Positions 37,350 to 46,769 of a stretch of 64,000 nt of DNA are shown here, piece after piece. Positions within the stretch are counted from its first letter, which is position 1. Each line of letters opens with the position of its first letter. Where the stretch lies: positions 85,955-149,954 of the forward strand of contig NZ_AOIU01000047.1 of the NCBI RefSeq assembly GCF_000337455.1. The letters run 5' to 3'. Source of the stretch: Halosimplex carlsbadense 2-9-1. Its GTDB lineage: Archaea > Halobacteriota > Halobacteria > Halobacteriales > Haloarculaceae. Below the pieces are notes generated by a model. The model saw only the letters and a list, made by a program, of their open reading frames with translations, did not search any database and was not told where the DNA came from. The translations under genes were made by a program, and so were the position numbers.

Positions 37350-37600
37350 TGCGGTCGGCGCGCGCTGTCGCGGCGTTTATGCCGCGACAGCATCGTGCGA
37401 GGGATGACTGAGCGAGCGCAGCGAGCGAAGGAATCGGTTGGGGAGGTGTGTGGCTGTTTGTGGTTGCTGTGCTGTCCTGTCGGACTGAAAGGGCGAGGCG
37501 CGCTCGCGTTCAGTTTAGTCGTCTCAGCGGGGCGAGGGCGTTCATCGATTGCTGTCCCTGCCGGTCGAGTCACCAGCCAGCGAGCGGGTCGAGAATGTTC
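37350..37600 (+). repeat. Dispersed intergenic hairpin repeat, copy R3
   Basis: This copy shows the simplest hairpin: GCTGTCGCGGC (37364-37374), loop GTTTAT, GCCGCGACAGC (37381-37391), a perfect 11-bp stem. CGTGCGAGGGATGACTGAGCG, core GGGGAGGTGTGTGGC (37440-37454), TGGTTGCTGTGCTGTCC, GGACTGAAAGGGCGAGGCGC and CGAGGGCGTTCATCG follow. It fills the gap between the GT2 and amidohydrolase genes, which converge. No gene is supported inside. Confidence 0.88.
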
Positions 37601-37609
37601 AGCCGAAAG

Positions 37610-38431
37610 CTACCCGTCGCCGGCGGGCGCGAGCGCGTCGAAGACGCGGCCGGGATTGTTCGAGAAGACCTTCGTCATCGCGTCCTCGGGCACGTCGAGT
37701 GTCAGCACTTCCATGACGGCGACGTTGGGGTGGGCGGCGGGCGAGCCGCTGCCGAAACAGACCCGGTCGGGGTGTTCCATGATCGCCCGCTCCAGGGGGT
37801 CGCGGTAGCGGACGAAGCTCGTGTCCAGGTATAGCGACGAGGAGTGGTCGAGCAGGTCGATGCTGCGCTCCATCAGCGCCCGGTCGAGCGGGTGGCCGCC
37901 GAAGTGGGCGAGGACGACCGGGAAGTCGTATTCGAGGAGGGTGGCCTCGACGGCTTCGGGCGGGAAGTCGCGGCCGCCGTGGACGATGGTCGGCAGGCCC
38001 ACCTCGGCCAGACCTTCGAGGACCTCCTCGTCGGGGAGCCCGTCGCGCGGGGGATTGAGCTTGAAGCCGACGAAGCGGTCGTCGTAGGCGTACTGCTCCA
38101 CGTCCTCGGGGGAGGTGTGGTCGTCACCGCGACTGGCGGTGAGGTTCCGGAGTTTCGCCGCGGTCGTGTCGCCGGGGTCGCGAGCGCCGTTGATCCGGGC
38201 GACGGCGACGAACGGCCGCCCGACGCTCATCCGCGCGACGGCGTTGTTCGCCGGCAGGTAGGTGCCCTCGCGTTCGCTCGGGAACACGAGCGACCGCACC
38301 ACACCGGCCTGGTGCATCTCCCGCTCCAGCCGCTCGGGGTCGCCCAGCCCCTCGCGCTGGCGGCGGTCCTCGTCCGGCTCCAGCCGCGCGTGTACGTCGA
38401 CCACCCGGAACCCGTGCTCCAGCTCCAGCAT
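37610..38431 (-). CDS. Amidohydrolase-2-like TIM-barrel protein with altered metal site
   Basis: 273 residues. VVDVHARLEPD near the N terminus occupies the place of the DxHxH metal motif, but the second His is Arg16. IVHGG and VLAHFGGH supply the later His ligands, whereas the C-terminal GSDxP-type motif reads FGSGSPAAHPN, without the usual catalytic Asp. The fold is that of ACMS-decarboxylase/TatD-like amidohydrolases, but a normal metal-dependent reaction is doubtful. The ATG has GTTTCAATC about 25 nt upstream. Cytoplasmic; substrate unknown. Confidence 0.75.
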   Translation of the reverse strand: MLELEHGFRVVDVHARLEPDEDRRQREGLGDPERLEREMHQAGVVRSLVFPSEREGTYLPANNAVARMSVGRPFVAVARINGARDPGDTTAAKLRNLTASRGDDHTSPEDVEQYAYDDRFVGFKLNPPRDGLPDEEVLEGLAEVGLPTIVHGGRDFPPEAVEATLLEYDFPVVLAHFGGHPLDRALMERSIDLLDHSSSLYLDTSFVRYRDPLERAIMEHPDRVCFGSGSPAAHPNVAVMEVLTLDVPEDAMTKVFSNNPGRVFDALAPAGDG

Positions 38432-38518
38432 TCACCCTATCATGTGTGGAGGTGATTGAAACGGTTGTCGGAGCGACCGGGGGACTGGTCGGATCGGCCT
38501 TTTGACTCGTCGTCGGGG

Positions 38519-38947
38519 TCAGTCCGCGAGGCGGCGGGCGAGTCTCCCGAGTCCGAATCCGACCGTTCCCGCGAGACCGGCGTAGACGGCCGAGACGAGC
38601 ACGTAGACCCCGACGAGGACCCACATATGTCCCGCGAATATTCCCGGACGGGAGTGTGGAACGACGTACGCGGCGACGAGGACGAAGTTGACCCCGAGAC
38701 AGCTCGCCAGCCCGAACCCGTAGTAGCTGACGACCAGACCGACCGAGAGGGCTGCGACCCCCTCGACCGGGAACGACCCCGGGACCACGACGAACGGAAT
38801 TCGCAGTCCCAGGCTGAACGTGGGTGAGACGGTCGCGCTCCGCACTAGCAGGATGGCGGCCGCCGCGCAGACCGTGGCGTTCCAGAGCCGGCGGCTGTGT
38901 TGCTCATTGGTCTCGAACACCCACGACGGGAGGCTCCGAGCGGACAC
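38519..38947 (-). CDS. Membrane protein, unknown function
   Basis: 142 residues from GTG. Four hydrophobic segments (about 25-37, 45-68, 78-98, 105-135) with short loops; QueT/substrate-specific-component-like topology is possible, but no motif supports it. The C-terminal VGFGLGRLARRLAD is basic and likely cytoplasmic. Upstream lies repeat R4; an 87-nt gap separates its 3' end from the amidohydrolase start. Confidence 0.5.
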   Translation of the reverse strand: MSARSLPSWVFETNEQHSRRLWNATVCAAAAILLVRSATVSPTFSLGLRIPFVVVPGSFPVEGVAALSVGLVVSYYGFGLASCLGVNFVLVAAYVVPHSRPGIFAGHMWVLVGVYVLVSAVYAGLAGTVGFGLGRLARRLAD

Positions 38948-38984
38948 AGACGGTGTGATTCCACCGTTCGTTGTAGCTCTTCTG

Positions 38985-39195
38985 TGAGATCACGACCACC
39001 AACACTCGACGGCAGTGGCGTCACTACGGTCGACAGCGGGAGGTGGCTGCGACCGCAACAGCAACCGTCCCGCACAGCGACCGCGGACGGCCACAACCCT
39101 CCCCAACCGATTCGCTCCTGCCGTCGCTCGTCCCTCGCGCGGCTGCGTCGACGCACGAGAGCGCGCGACAGCGCACGCCACCACACCCGGCCACA
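38985..39195 (-). repeat. Dispersed intergenic hairpin repeat, copy R4
   Basis: On the minus strand: GGTGGCGTGCGCTGTCGCGCG, a CGTGCGTCGACGCAGCCG palindromic segment, GCGCGAGGGACGAGCGACGG, and the core at 39089-39104 (GGCCACAACCCTCCCC on plus), followed by a GCGGTCGCTGTGCGGGACGGTTGCTG segment in place of TGGTTGCTGTGCTGTCC. This is the most diverged copy. It lies between the divergent starts of the membrane protein and the thermosome gene. Confidence 0.75.
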
Positions 39196-39245
39196 CCGAC
39201 TTTCCACGGCCGAATCCGACGAGAAAAACCCGACCCAGTTCATCC

Positions 39246-39332
39246 TATTTAAACGCTTCCCGGGAAATCGAATGGTGACACCTCACACACCGCTGGCGGT
39301 GGTTGTGGGGGGTGCTTGGAAAGTTTTATATA
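39246..39332 (+). promoter_or_regulatory. Thermosome promoter region
   Basis: The strong TATA TTTTATATA (39324-39332) lies about 35 nt before the thermosome ATG. Upstream are the palindrome CACCGCTGGCGGTG (39288-39301), the palindrome TTCCCGGGAA (39257-39266) and a second box, TATTTAAACG (39246-39255). The two palindromes are candidate sites for heat-shock regulation. The distant TTTAAA box could drive an alternative start or a short untranslated transcript. Confidence 0.6.
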
Positions 39333-39365
39333 GAACCGCTAACGATGAATAGATGAACCTCAACC

Positions 39366-40943
39366 ATGTCATCTGGCCAGCGACGCATGGGTGGACAGCC
39401 GATGTTCATCCTCAACGAGGACAGTGAACGCACGCAAGGCAAGGACGCTCAGAGCTCCAACATCACGGCCGGCAAGGCCGTCAGCGAGTCCGTACGGACC
39501 ACACTCGGTCCGCGCGGTATGGACAAGATGCTCGTCTCCGACGGCGGCGACGTCGTCATCACGAACGACGGCGCGACCATCCTGGACGAGATGGACATCG
39601 AGCACCCGGCCGCGCAGATGATCTCCGAGGTCGCCGAGACCCAGGAGGTCGAGGTCGGCGACGGCACGACCACCGCTGCCGTGCTCGCCGGCGAACTGCT
39701 CAGTCAGGCCGAGGACCTGCTCGACGACGACGTCCACCCGACGACCATCGTCGAGGGGTACTACGCCGCCCTCTCGATGGCCCACGAGGCCATCGACGAG
39801 ATCAAGCTCGACGAGGAGCTCGACGACGACCTCCTCGAAACGGTCGCTCGCTCGTCGATGACCGGCAAGGGCACCGGCGACGTCTCCGCCGAGCGCCTCG
39901 CCGAGACCGTCGTCGACGCCGTCCGCCGCGTCGAGAACGACGCCGGCGTCGTCCGCGACAACATCACCGTCTACACCCAGACGGGCTCGTCCTCGTCGGC
40001 CACCCGCCTCGTCGACGGCGTCCTCATCGACGAGGAGCCGGTCCACGACAACATGCCGACCAGCTTCGAGGACCCGCAGATCGCCTTCGTCAACGACGAT
40101 ATCGAGGTCCGCGAGGCCTCCATCGACGCCGAGTACAACGTCTCCAACGTCGACGACCTCAACACCGCCATCGAGGCCGAGGAGAACGAACTCCGCGGCT
40201 ACGCCGAGCACGTCGTCGACCTCGGTGTCGACGTGCTGTTCGTCGACGGCGACGTGGCCGACCAGGTCGCCGCCATCCTCGCCAAGAACGGCGTCGCCGC
40301 CTTCGAGGTCGGCGACGACGAGGGCGACGAGCTCGCCCACGCCACCGGCCTCTCGCGGGCCGCCGGCGTTCAGGAGCTCGAAGCCGACGACCTGGGCTCG
40401 GCGGGCTCGCTCTCCGTCGAGAAGTTCGGTGACAACTACGTCACCTTCGTCGAGGACGGCGACGCGGGCCAGTCGGTCACCGTCTTCGCCCGCGGCGGCA
40501 CCGAACACGTCACCGACGAACTCGAACGCGTCCTCGGCGACGCGCTCGACGTCGTGACGGCCGCCCTCGACCAGGGCGGCGTCGTCCCCGGCGCCGGCGC
40601 CACCGAGATCGCCGTCGCCGACCACATCCGCAGCGAGGCCGCCGGCGTCGAAGGCCGCAAGCAGCTCGCCGTCGAGGCCTTCGCCGACGCCGTCGACGTC
40701 CTCCCGCGCACGCTCGCCGAGAACACGGGCATGGACCCCATCGACGCGCTCGTCGACCTCCGTGCCGAGTACGAGAGCGAGGGCATCGCCGGTATCATCT
40801 CCGAGGGCCAGACCGGCGTCATCGACGACCCCGTCGAACTGGGCGTCCTCGACCCCGTCGCGGTCAAGGACGAGGCCGTCGAGTCCGCCGCCGAGGCCGC
40901 GACGATGATCGTCCGCATCGACGACGTCATCTCCGCGAGCTAG
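39366..40943 (+). CDS. Thermosome (group II chaperonin) subunit, short CCT3-like type
   Basis: 525 residues. [12 protein letters not shown] (46-57), DGATIL and [15 protein letters not shown] (98-112) form the ATP site of group II chaperonins; [10 protein letters not shown] and [14 protein letters not shown] blocks ([15 protein letters not shown]) are in the equatorial domain. It assembles an eight-membered double-ring folding machine in the cytoplasm. The C terminus ends [10 protein letters not shown] without the GGM-rich tail usual in the longer haloarchaeal subunits. In this and in length it resembles the third, non-GGM subunit type (Cct3 of Haloferax). The promoter is strong, with palindromes upstream. 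Confidence 0.95.
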   Translation: MSSGQRRMGGQPMFILNEDSERTQGKDAQSSNITAGKAVSESVRTTLGPRGMDKMLVSDGGDVVITNDGATILDEMDIEHPAAQMISEVAETQEVEVGDGTTTAAVLAGELLSQAEDLLDDDVHPTTIVEGYYAALSMAHEAIDEIKLDEELDDDLLETVARSSMTGKGTGDVSAERLAETVVDAVRRVENDAGVVRDNITVYTQTGSSSSATRLVDGVLIDEEPVHDNMPTSFEDPQIAFVNDDIEVREASIDAEYNVSNVDDLNTAIEAEENELRGYAEHVVDLGVDVLFVDGDVADQVAAILAKNGVAAFEVGDDEGDELAHATGLSRAAGVQELEADDLGSAGSLSVEKFGDNYVTFVEDGDAGQSVTVFARGGTEHVTDELERVLGDALDVVTAALDQGGVVPGAGATEIAVADHIRSEAAGVEGRKQLAVEAFADAVDVLPRTLAENTGMDPIDALVDLRAEYESEGIAGIISEGQTGVIDDPVELGVLDPVAVKDEAVESAAEAATMIVRIDDVISAS

Positions 40944-40948
40944 CGACC

Positions 40949-40987
40949 GCCGGCCATCCGGCTTCGCCGCTTCGACTACCGATTTTT
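40949..40987 (+). terminator. Possible thermosome terminator
   Basis: A small hairpin GCCGG-CCAT-CCGGC (40949-40962) follows the stop by 6 nt, and a T5 run lies at 40983-40987. Haloarchaeal terminators depend mainly on T runs, so the TTTTT is the more meaningful part. Confidence 0.35.
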
Positions 40988-41101
40988 CGCCGCTCGCGCC
41001 CCCACAGCGATATCCCCGTCCGCCGTCGCCGCCCTCGCCGGAACGGGACTCGCTCGCCGGCACCACTTTCAACCGTCCGAGAGCCGAATACGGACCCAGC
41101 C

Positions 41102-42448
41102 GTGGCCAGCGAGCAACTTGGTCTGACCGAGAGCGTGTCGATGGCGCTGGGCGGGATGATCGGCGGCGGGATCTACGCCGTCCTCGGCGTCGTCACCGGG
41201 ATCACCGGCCCGGTTACCTGGGTGTCGTTCGCGCTCGCGGGCGTCGTCGCCGCCTGCGCTGGCTACTCCTACAACGCGCTCAACGACGTGGACGACGACA
41301 ACCAGGGCGGGTCGGTCTCGTTCGTCCAGTCGTTCGTCGGCAACTCGACGCTGGCGGGGATGGCCGGCTGGACGCTCCTGTTCGGCTACGTCGGGTCGAT
41401 GGCGATGTACGCGTTCGCCTTCGGCGAGTTCACCGTCGCGCTGGAGGGCGTGCCCGACAGCGTCGGCGCCGTCCCGCTCCGGCCGGTCGTCTCTGTGGCC
41501 GCCGTCGCCGGGTTCGTCGGGCTGAACCTGCTCGGAGCGCAAGCGACGGGCAGCGCCGAGAACGTTCTCGTCGCGGCGAAGGTCGGCGTCCTCGTCGCCT
41601 TCGGCCTCGGCGGTCTCGTCTCCGTCACCACCGGCGCCAGCGGCGCGACGCTCTCGCTCGGGCTCTCCCGGATCACCTCGTTCGGCCCGGTCGTCGCCGC
41701 GGCGGTCTCGTTCGTCGCCTTCCAGGGGTGGCAACTGCTGTTCTACGACCAGGAGAGCATCGAGAACCCCGTCGAGACCATCAGGACGGCGGTGTACGTC
41801 TCGATCCCGGTCGCGGTAGCCATCTACGCGCTGGTCGCCCTCGTCACCATCGCGCTGGCGCCCGAGGCGCTGCGCTCGCACCCCCACACCGCGCTGGCGG
41901 ACGCCGCCGGTGCGATCACGGCGCCGTTCGGACTGCGCGGGGCGGGCGTGCTCGTCATCTCGCTGTCGGCGCTGTTCTCGACGGGGTCGGCGATCAACGC
42001 GACGCTGTTCTCGACGGGGCACTTCGCGAAGGGGATGCTCAGCGACGACCTGTTGCCCGACCGGATCGGCGATTCCCAGGCCGAGGGGATCCCGACCCGG
42101 ACGTTGCTCGTTCTCGGCGGCGTCACCGCCGCGTTCGCGGCGATCGGGAGCCTGGGCGGGATCACTTCTTTCGCCTCGGTCGCATTCATCGTCGTCTTCG
42201 GGGCGATGAGCTACCTCGCGTTCCGCGAGCGCGACCGCGACCGGGTCAACCCCCTCGCGCCCGCGGTCGGGCTGGTCGGCACCGCCGGGTTCCTGCCGCT
42301 GCTGTTCTGGCACCTCTACACGAACCAGCGCCACACCTTCTACGTCGTGGTGGCCATCTCTGTCCTCGTCGTCGCGGTCGAACTGCTGTACTTCGAGCGC
42401 GACGCGATCGAGGAGGAGGTCGAGTCGGTCGAGCCGGATATCGTCTGA
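41102..42448 (+). CDS. APC-family amino-acid permease
   Basis: 448 residues from GTG with about twelve membrane helices. SMALGGMIGGGIYAVLG near the N terminus is the APC substrate-binding GSGI-like helix break; FVAFQGWQLLFYDQESIENP and LFSTGSAINATLFSTGHF lie in helices 6-8. It should import an amino acid or related amine by cation symport or exchange; specificity is unknown. ACTTTCAACC lies about 30 nt upstream. No binding protein or ATPase partner is adjacent, as expected for a secondary transporter. Confidence 0.85.
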   Translation: MASEQLGLTESVSMALGGMIGGGIYAVLGVVTGITGPVTWVSFALAGVVAACAGYSYNALNDVDDDNQGGSVSFVQSFVGNSTLAGMAGWTLLFGYVGSMAMYAFAFGEFTVALEGVPDSVGAVPLRPVVSVAAVAGFVGLNLLGAQATGSAENVLVAAKVGVLVAFGLGGLVSVTTGASGATLSLGLSRITSFGPVVAAAVSFVAFQGWQLLFYDQESIENPVETIRTAVYVSIPVAVAIYALVALVTIALAPEALRSHPHTALADAAGAITAPFGLRGAGVLVISLSALFSTGSAINATLFSTGHFAKGMLSDDLLPDRIGDSQAEGIPTRTLLVLGGVTAAFAAIGSLGGITSFASVAFIVVFGAMSYLAFRERDRDRVNPLAPAVGLVGTAGFLPLLFWHLYTNQRHTFYVVVAISVLVVAVELLYFERDAIEEEVESVEPDIV

Positions 42449-42462
42449 GCGGGGCGACCGCT

Positions 42463-43005
42463 TCAGTCGTCTTCGTCGCCGGTCTCCCAGCGCTCGGAGA
42501 CGTCGTCCTCGGCGATGGTCTGGAGTCGCTGGACGCCGCTGAACTCGTCGATCACGTCGGCGACCACGTCGGGAACGCGGTCGGTCCAGGTGTCGTCGGC
42601 GAGCATCCGCGCGCGGATGTCGCTGCCTTCCAGGCGGTCGCGGTCGAACATGGGGGAGTCGCGCACCTCGATGCCCCGCTCCTCGAACAGCTGGACGACC
42701 AGGGGGTTGTTCGAGTAGGCCACGTCGAAACTGGGCGACATGCTCTCGATGTGGCTGACCCAGACGGCGTTGCGGTCGATGTCCTCGATGGGAACGACGT
42801 AGGTCGGAACGTCCACGTCCTGGAGGGCCTTGGTCACCATCATCACACGCTCGCCCGCGGTGAAGGGGTTGCGGACGGTGTGAGACACGTCCGCGCTCCC
42901 GATGCCGAGGACGAGTTCGTCAACGTCGTCGACGATGTGGTCGACCATCGCCCGGTGGCCGTCGTGGAACGGCTGGAAGCGCCCGATGTAGAACCCGCGC
43001 GTCAT
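42463..43005 (-). CDS. nadM: Nicotinamide-nucleotide adenylyltransferase
   Basis: 180 residues from the ATG at 43005. It adenylates nicotinamide (or nicotinate) mononucleotide with ATP to form NAD. GRFQPFHDGH carries the HxGH nucleotidyltransferase motif (His14, His17), and RLEGSDIRARM supplies the second (I/S)xTxxR-like motif, here EGSDIR. The length is close to archaeal NadM, with an acidic C-terminal tail. GGTTAATG lies about 26 nt before the start. It is convergent with the permease gene (14 nt apart). Confidence 0.95.
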   Translation of the reverse strand: MTRGFYIGRFQPFHDGHRAMVDHIVDDVDELVLGIGSADVSHTVRNPFTAGERVMMVTKALQDVDVPTYVVPIEDIDRNAVWVSHIESMSPSFDVAYSNNPLVVQLFEERGIEVRDSPMFDRDRLEGSDIRARMLADDTWTDRVPDVVADVIDEFSGVQRLQTIAEDDVSERWETGDEDD

Positions 43006-43029
43006 ACGCCACCGTGTGCGGAGCGACCA

Positions 43030-43319
43030 CATTAACCCCCGTGACTCGCCTCGTCGAACCTGACCCTGTACTCACCCGCCGTCCGCGACCGTCCCGCGGT
43101 TCCCCGACCGACTGGCGCGGCCGGGCGCCGACGGCGGTTTCCACCGTACGTGCCACGTCTAGACACACCCTGTTTTTGATGGGCTGACCGGTAGGAGGCG
43201 TGTACTCCGAACCCGCCGATACCGCTCACGTCCGGCGGTTTGAGCGTGTTATCGGGGCGTGCTGTGGGAGAAAGTATATCAATAAACAGCCCTTGGCTTC
43301 TGATGTCAGAATCGTTTAT
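43030..43319. promoter_or_regulatory. Divergent nadM-lonB intergenic region
   Basis: This 314-nt gap carries the nadM TATA-like GGTTAATG (minus, 43030-43037) and, for lonB, AAAGTATATC (43271-43280), about 40 nt before the lonB ATG. A second T-rich element, CTGTTTTTG (43171-43179), and CGTTTATA (43313-43320, abutting the ATG) have no assigned role. No gene is seen. Confidence 0.5.
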
Positions 43320-45473
43320 ATGAGTGAAAATATCGACACCGACGATCCGTCCGCAGACGACGCGGACGAGACCGAGGAGGTCGGCGTGACCGACGAGGCG
43401 CCGGACTCGACCCCCGACGAGCGGGGCGAACAGCCGGGGCCGCCGGGCGACGCCGAGGGCGGCGAGGAGTCGGGTGCCGACGAGTCCGAGGACGGCGGGT
43501 CCGCCGTCGCCGTCGACGCCGACGACAGCCTGGGAAGCACCGTCGAGATCGACGCCGACGAGGCGGCCGTCGAGGACGCCGACGAGGAGCTGCTCGGCGG
43601 GCTCGACGTCGAGACCACCGCGGACATCGAGGTCCCCGACCGACTGGTCGACCAGGTCATCGGACAGGACCACGCCCGCGACGTGGTGTTGAAAGCGGCC
43701 AAACAGCGCCGACACGTGATGATGATCGGCTCGCCCGGGACGGGCAAGTCGATGCTGGCGAAGGCGATGAGCCAGTTGCTCCCCAAGGAGGAACTCCAGG
43801 ACGTTCTCGTCTACCACAACCCCGACGACGGTAACGAGCCGAAAGTCCGCACCGTCCCGGCGGGGAAAGGCGAGCAGATCGTGGACGCCCACAAGGAAGA
43901 GGCGCGCAAGCGCAACCAGATGCGGTCGTTCCTGATGTGGATCATCATCGCGATCATCATCGGGTACGCGCTGCTCATCCAGGGATCGGTCCTGCTAGGC
44001 ATCCTCGCCGCCGGGGTCGTTTACCTCGCGTTCCGCTACGGCTCGCGCGGCAACGACTCCATGATCCCGAACCTGCTGGTCAACAACGCCAACCAGCAGA
44101 CCGCGCCGTTCGAGGACGCCACCGGCGCCCACGCCGGTGCGCTGCTGGGCGACGTCCGCCACGACCCGTTCCAGTCCGGCGGCATGGAGACGCCGAGCCA
44201 CGACCGCGTCGAGGCCGGCGGCATCCACAAGGCCAACAAGGGCGTGCTGTTCGTCGACGAGATCAACACGCTCGACATCCGCTCCCAGCAGAAGCTGATG
44301 ACGGCCATCCAGGAGGGCGAGTTCTCCATCACAGGCCAGTCCGAGCGCTCCTCGGGCGCGATGGTCCAGACCGAGCCCGTCCCGACGGACTTCATCATGG
44401 TCGCCGCGGGCAACCTCGACGCCATGGAGAACATGCACCCCGCCCTGCGCTCGCGTATCAAGGGCTACGGGTACGAGGTGTACATGGACGACACCATCGG
44501 GGACGACGCCGAGATGCGGCGCAAGTACGCCCGCTTCGTCGCCCAGGAAGTCGAGAAGGACGGCCGCCTGCCCCACTTCGACGAGGAGGCCGTCGAGGAG
44601 GTCATCCTCGAAGCCCGGCGCCGGTCGGGTCGCAAGGGCCACCTCTCGCTGAAGCTGCGCGACCTCGGTGGGCTGGTCCGCGTCGCGGGCGACATCGCCC
44701 GCGCCGAGGACAAGGAGTTCACCGAGCGCGGCGACGTGCTACAGGCCAAACGGCGCTCCCGGTCGATCGAGCAGCAGCTCGCCGACAACTACATCGAGCG
44801 CCGCAAGGACTACGAGCTCACCGTCAACGAGGGCGACGTGGTCGGCCGCGTCAACGGCCTCGCGGTCATGGGCGAGGACTCCGGTATCGTCCTCCCCGTC
44901 ATGGCCGAGGTCACGCCCTCGCAGGGCCCGGGCCAGGTCATCGCGACCGGGCAGCTCCAGGAGATGGCCGAGGAGGCGGTCCAGAACGTCTCGGCCATCA
45001 TCAAGAAGTTCAGCGACGAGGACATCTCCGAGAAGGACGTCCACATCCAGTTCGTCCAGGCCGGCGAGGGCGGCGTCGACGGCGACTCCGCGTCCATCAC
45101 GGTCGCGACCGCCGTCATCTCCGCGCTCGAAGACGTGCCTGTCGAGCAGAACCTCGCGATGACGGGCTCGCTGTCGGTCCGGGGCGACGTGCTCCCGGTC
45201 GGCGGCGTCACCCACAAGATCGAGGCCGCGGCGAAGTCCGGCCTCGACACGGTCATCATCCCCAAGGCGAACGAGCAGGACGTGATGATCGAGGACGAGT
45301 TCAAAGACCAGATCGAGATCGTCCCCGTCCAGCACATCTCCGAGGTGCTGGAGGTCGCGCTGGCGGGCGAACCCGAGAAGGACTCGCTGGTCGCCCGCCT
45401 CAAGTCCATCACGGGCAAGGCGCTCGAACAGCGTGAAGTCGGCCAGACCGGCGGCTCGCCGAGCCCGCAGTAA
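43320..45473 (+). CDS. lonB: Membrane-bound Lon protease LonB
   Basis: 717 residues from the ATG at 43320. A very acidic N-terminal extension of about 100 residues precedes the AAA+ domain (Walker A GSPGTGKS 137-144, Walker B LFVDEIN). A pair of hydrophobic segments inside the AAA domain (about 204-241) anchors it to the membrane, as in archaeal LonB. The protease domain has the Ser590 (GDSAS)/Lys633 dyad. ATP-driven degradation of membrane and misfolded proteins; in Haloferax LonB is essential and controls carotenoid synthesis through phytoene synthase. It is the only lon gene in the window. Confidence 0.97.
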   Translation: MSENIDTDDPSADDADETEEVGVTDEAPDSTPDERGEQPGPPGDAEGGEESGADESEDGGSAVAVDADDSLGSTVEIDADEAAVEDADEELLGGLDVETTADIEVPDRLVDQVIGQDHARDVVLKAAKQRRHVMMIGSPGTGKSMLAKAMSQLLPKEELQDVLVYHNPDDGNEPKVRTVPAGKGEQIVDAHKEEARKRNQMRSFLMWIIIAIIIGYALLIQGSVLLGILAAGVVYLAFRYGSRGNDSMIPNLLVNNANQQTAPFEDATGAHAGALLGDVRHDPFQSGGMETPSHDRVEAGGIHKANKGVLFVDEINTLDIRSQQKLMTAIQEGEFSITGQSERSSGAMVQTEPVPTDFIMVAAGNLDAMENMHPALRSRIKGYGYEVYMDDTIGDDAEMRRKYARFVAQEVEKDGRLPHFDEEAVEEVILEARRRSGRKGHLSLKLRDLGGLVRVAGDIARAEDKEFTERGDVLQAKRRSRSIEQQLADNYIERRKDYELTVNEGDVVGRVNGLAVMGEDSGIVLPVMAEVTPSQGPGQVIATGQLQEMAEEAVQNVSAIIKKFSDEDISEKDVHIQFVQAGEGGVDGDSASITVATAVISALEDVPVEQNLAMTGSLSVRGDVLPVGGVTHKIEAAAKSGLDTVIIPKANEQDVMIEDEFKDQIEIVPVQHISEVLEVALAGEPEKDSLVARLKSITGKALEQREVGQTGGSPSPQ

Positions 45474-45558
45474 GGCTCCACGCCGCTCCCGTTCGACCCA
45501 CGATTTCGCATTCTTCGGCTCCGAAACGACTTTCGACCGCCGAGTCTCAACTGAAACC

Positions 45559-46614
45559 GTGACGCTACAGCCGGCCGCCGTCGGCGCCACCGTCCAGACG
45601 CTCCCCGTCCCCGAGACGGATCTCGCCGGGTTCGCCTGGCTCGTCGCCGTCGTCCTGACCGGGTTCCTGATCCTCGCGCGGCTCTCGCAGGGCGTCGTCG
45701 ACGGCGAGAAACGCGAGGACGACGGCGCGAGCAGTGACCGCGAAGACGACGGTGTAAGCCCCGAGCGCCCGCGGTCGCCGGGGCCGTCGGGGTTCGACAG
45801 CCGCGACGTGAGCGCGACCGACCAGGGAGCGAGCGAGGGCCGCGACGAGGACGGCGACTCGCCGGGGTCGTCGCCGGTCGCGCACCCGCTGGCGCCCGAC
45901 GGCGCGCTGGGGCCGACCGAGGACCCGGGCCGAACCGGGACCGTCGAAGACGGCGCGGCGAGGGGACCGGTCGAGCCCGCCGTCGCGCACAACGCCCGCG
46001 AGGACCCCGCGATGTCGCCCGGGCTACTCCTGTTGAACGTGGCGCTCACGCAGGGGCTGTTCGGCGCGCTTCTCGCCGGTGGCGCTTGGTACTTCGGCGT
46101 CCCGCTCGACGCGCTGGGAGTCAGCGGCGACGCGCTCTCGACGGGACTGCCGGCGCTCGCCGTCGGCGTCGTCTTCGGGGTCGTGCTCTGGGCGGGGAAC
46201 GAGCTCGCCTCCGGGCTGGCGGCGTCCTCGGGCGCCGACTACGACGAGGGGCTGCGGGAACTGCTCGCACCGGACGGCGTCCGCGGCTGGGGACTGCTCC
46301 TGGGAGCGACGCTGCCGACCATCGCGGTCGTCGAGGAGTTCGTCTTCCGAGCGGCGGTCGTCGGCGCGGTGACACCGGCGGTCGGCACGTCGCCGTGGGT
46401 CCTCGCCGTCGTCTCCTCGGTCGCGTTCGCGCTCGGTCACGGCGCCCAGGGCCGCGTTGGCATCCTCGTCACCGGGGGGCTGGGCATGGCGCTGGCGGCC
46501 GGATTCGTCCTCACCGACAGCCTGCTGGTCGTCGTCGTCGCTCACTACCTCGTCAACGCCCTGGAGTTTCTCGTCCACGAGGGACTCGGACTGCCGGACC
46601 CGATTTGGTCGTGA
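45559..46614 (+). CDS. CPBP-family intramembrane metalloprotease with long acidic insert
   Basis: 351 residues from GTG at 45559. One membrane helix near residues 20-40 is followed by a disordered acidic/Pro/Ser-rich stretch (about 50-150) and then the CPBP core with about seven helices. The glutamates of EEFVFR (259-260), His294 (FALGH), His329 and Asn333 (HYLVN) form the Abi/CAAX-protease active site. Members cut within membranes or act in prenyl-protein processing and defence; the substrate here is unknown. Directly downstream of lonB (85 nt), so the pair may share membrane-protein quality control, though a separate promoter is possible. Confidence 0.82.
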   Translation: MTLQPAAVGATVQTLPVPETDLAGFAWLVAVVLTGFLILARLSQGVVDGEKREDDGASSDREDDGVSPERPRSPGPSGFDSRDVSATDQGASEGRDEDGDSPGSSPVAHPLAPDGALGPTEDPGRTGTVEDGAARGPVEPAVAHNAREDPAMSPGLLLLNVALTQGLFGALLAGGAWYFGVPLDALGVSGDALSTGLPALAVGVVFGVVLWAGNELASGLAASSGADYDEGLRELLAPDGVRGWGLLLGATLPTIAVVEEFVFRAAVVGAVTPAVGTSPWVLAVVSSVAFALGHGAQGRVGILVTGGLGMALAAGFVLTDSLLVVVVAHYLVNALEFLVHEGLGLPDPIWS

Positions 46615-46769
46615 CCGATCGGTGACCGGGTCAGATCGAGGCCGCGTCCGCTCGCTGTTCCGACCCGTCTCACGTTCCTCTTTCTGTGGTACCGAGCGTG
46701 TTATTCAATCGTTGCCGACGGATCGGTTCACGCCGGCAGCCAGCGGACCGTCCGCTAGGTAGAGCTTGC

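Noticed and set aside
37395..37834. Frames inside repeat R3 (for example one translating as CGCLWLLCC)
   Set aside because: Similar peptides arise from the repeat core in the other copies in different frames and on either strand; no start signal or conserved frame.
39369..41072. 567-codon frame antisense to the thermosome
   Set aside because: Asp/Val/Gly-rich mirror frame of a highly conserved gene.
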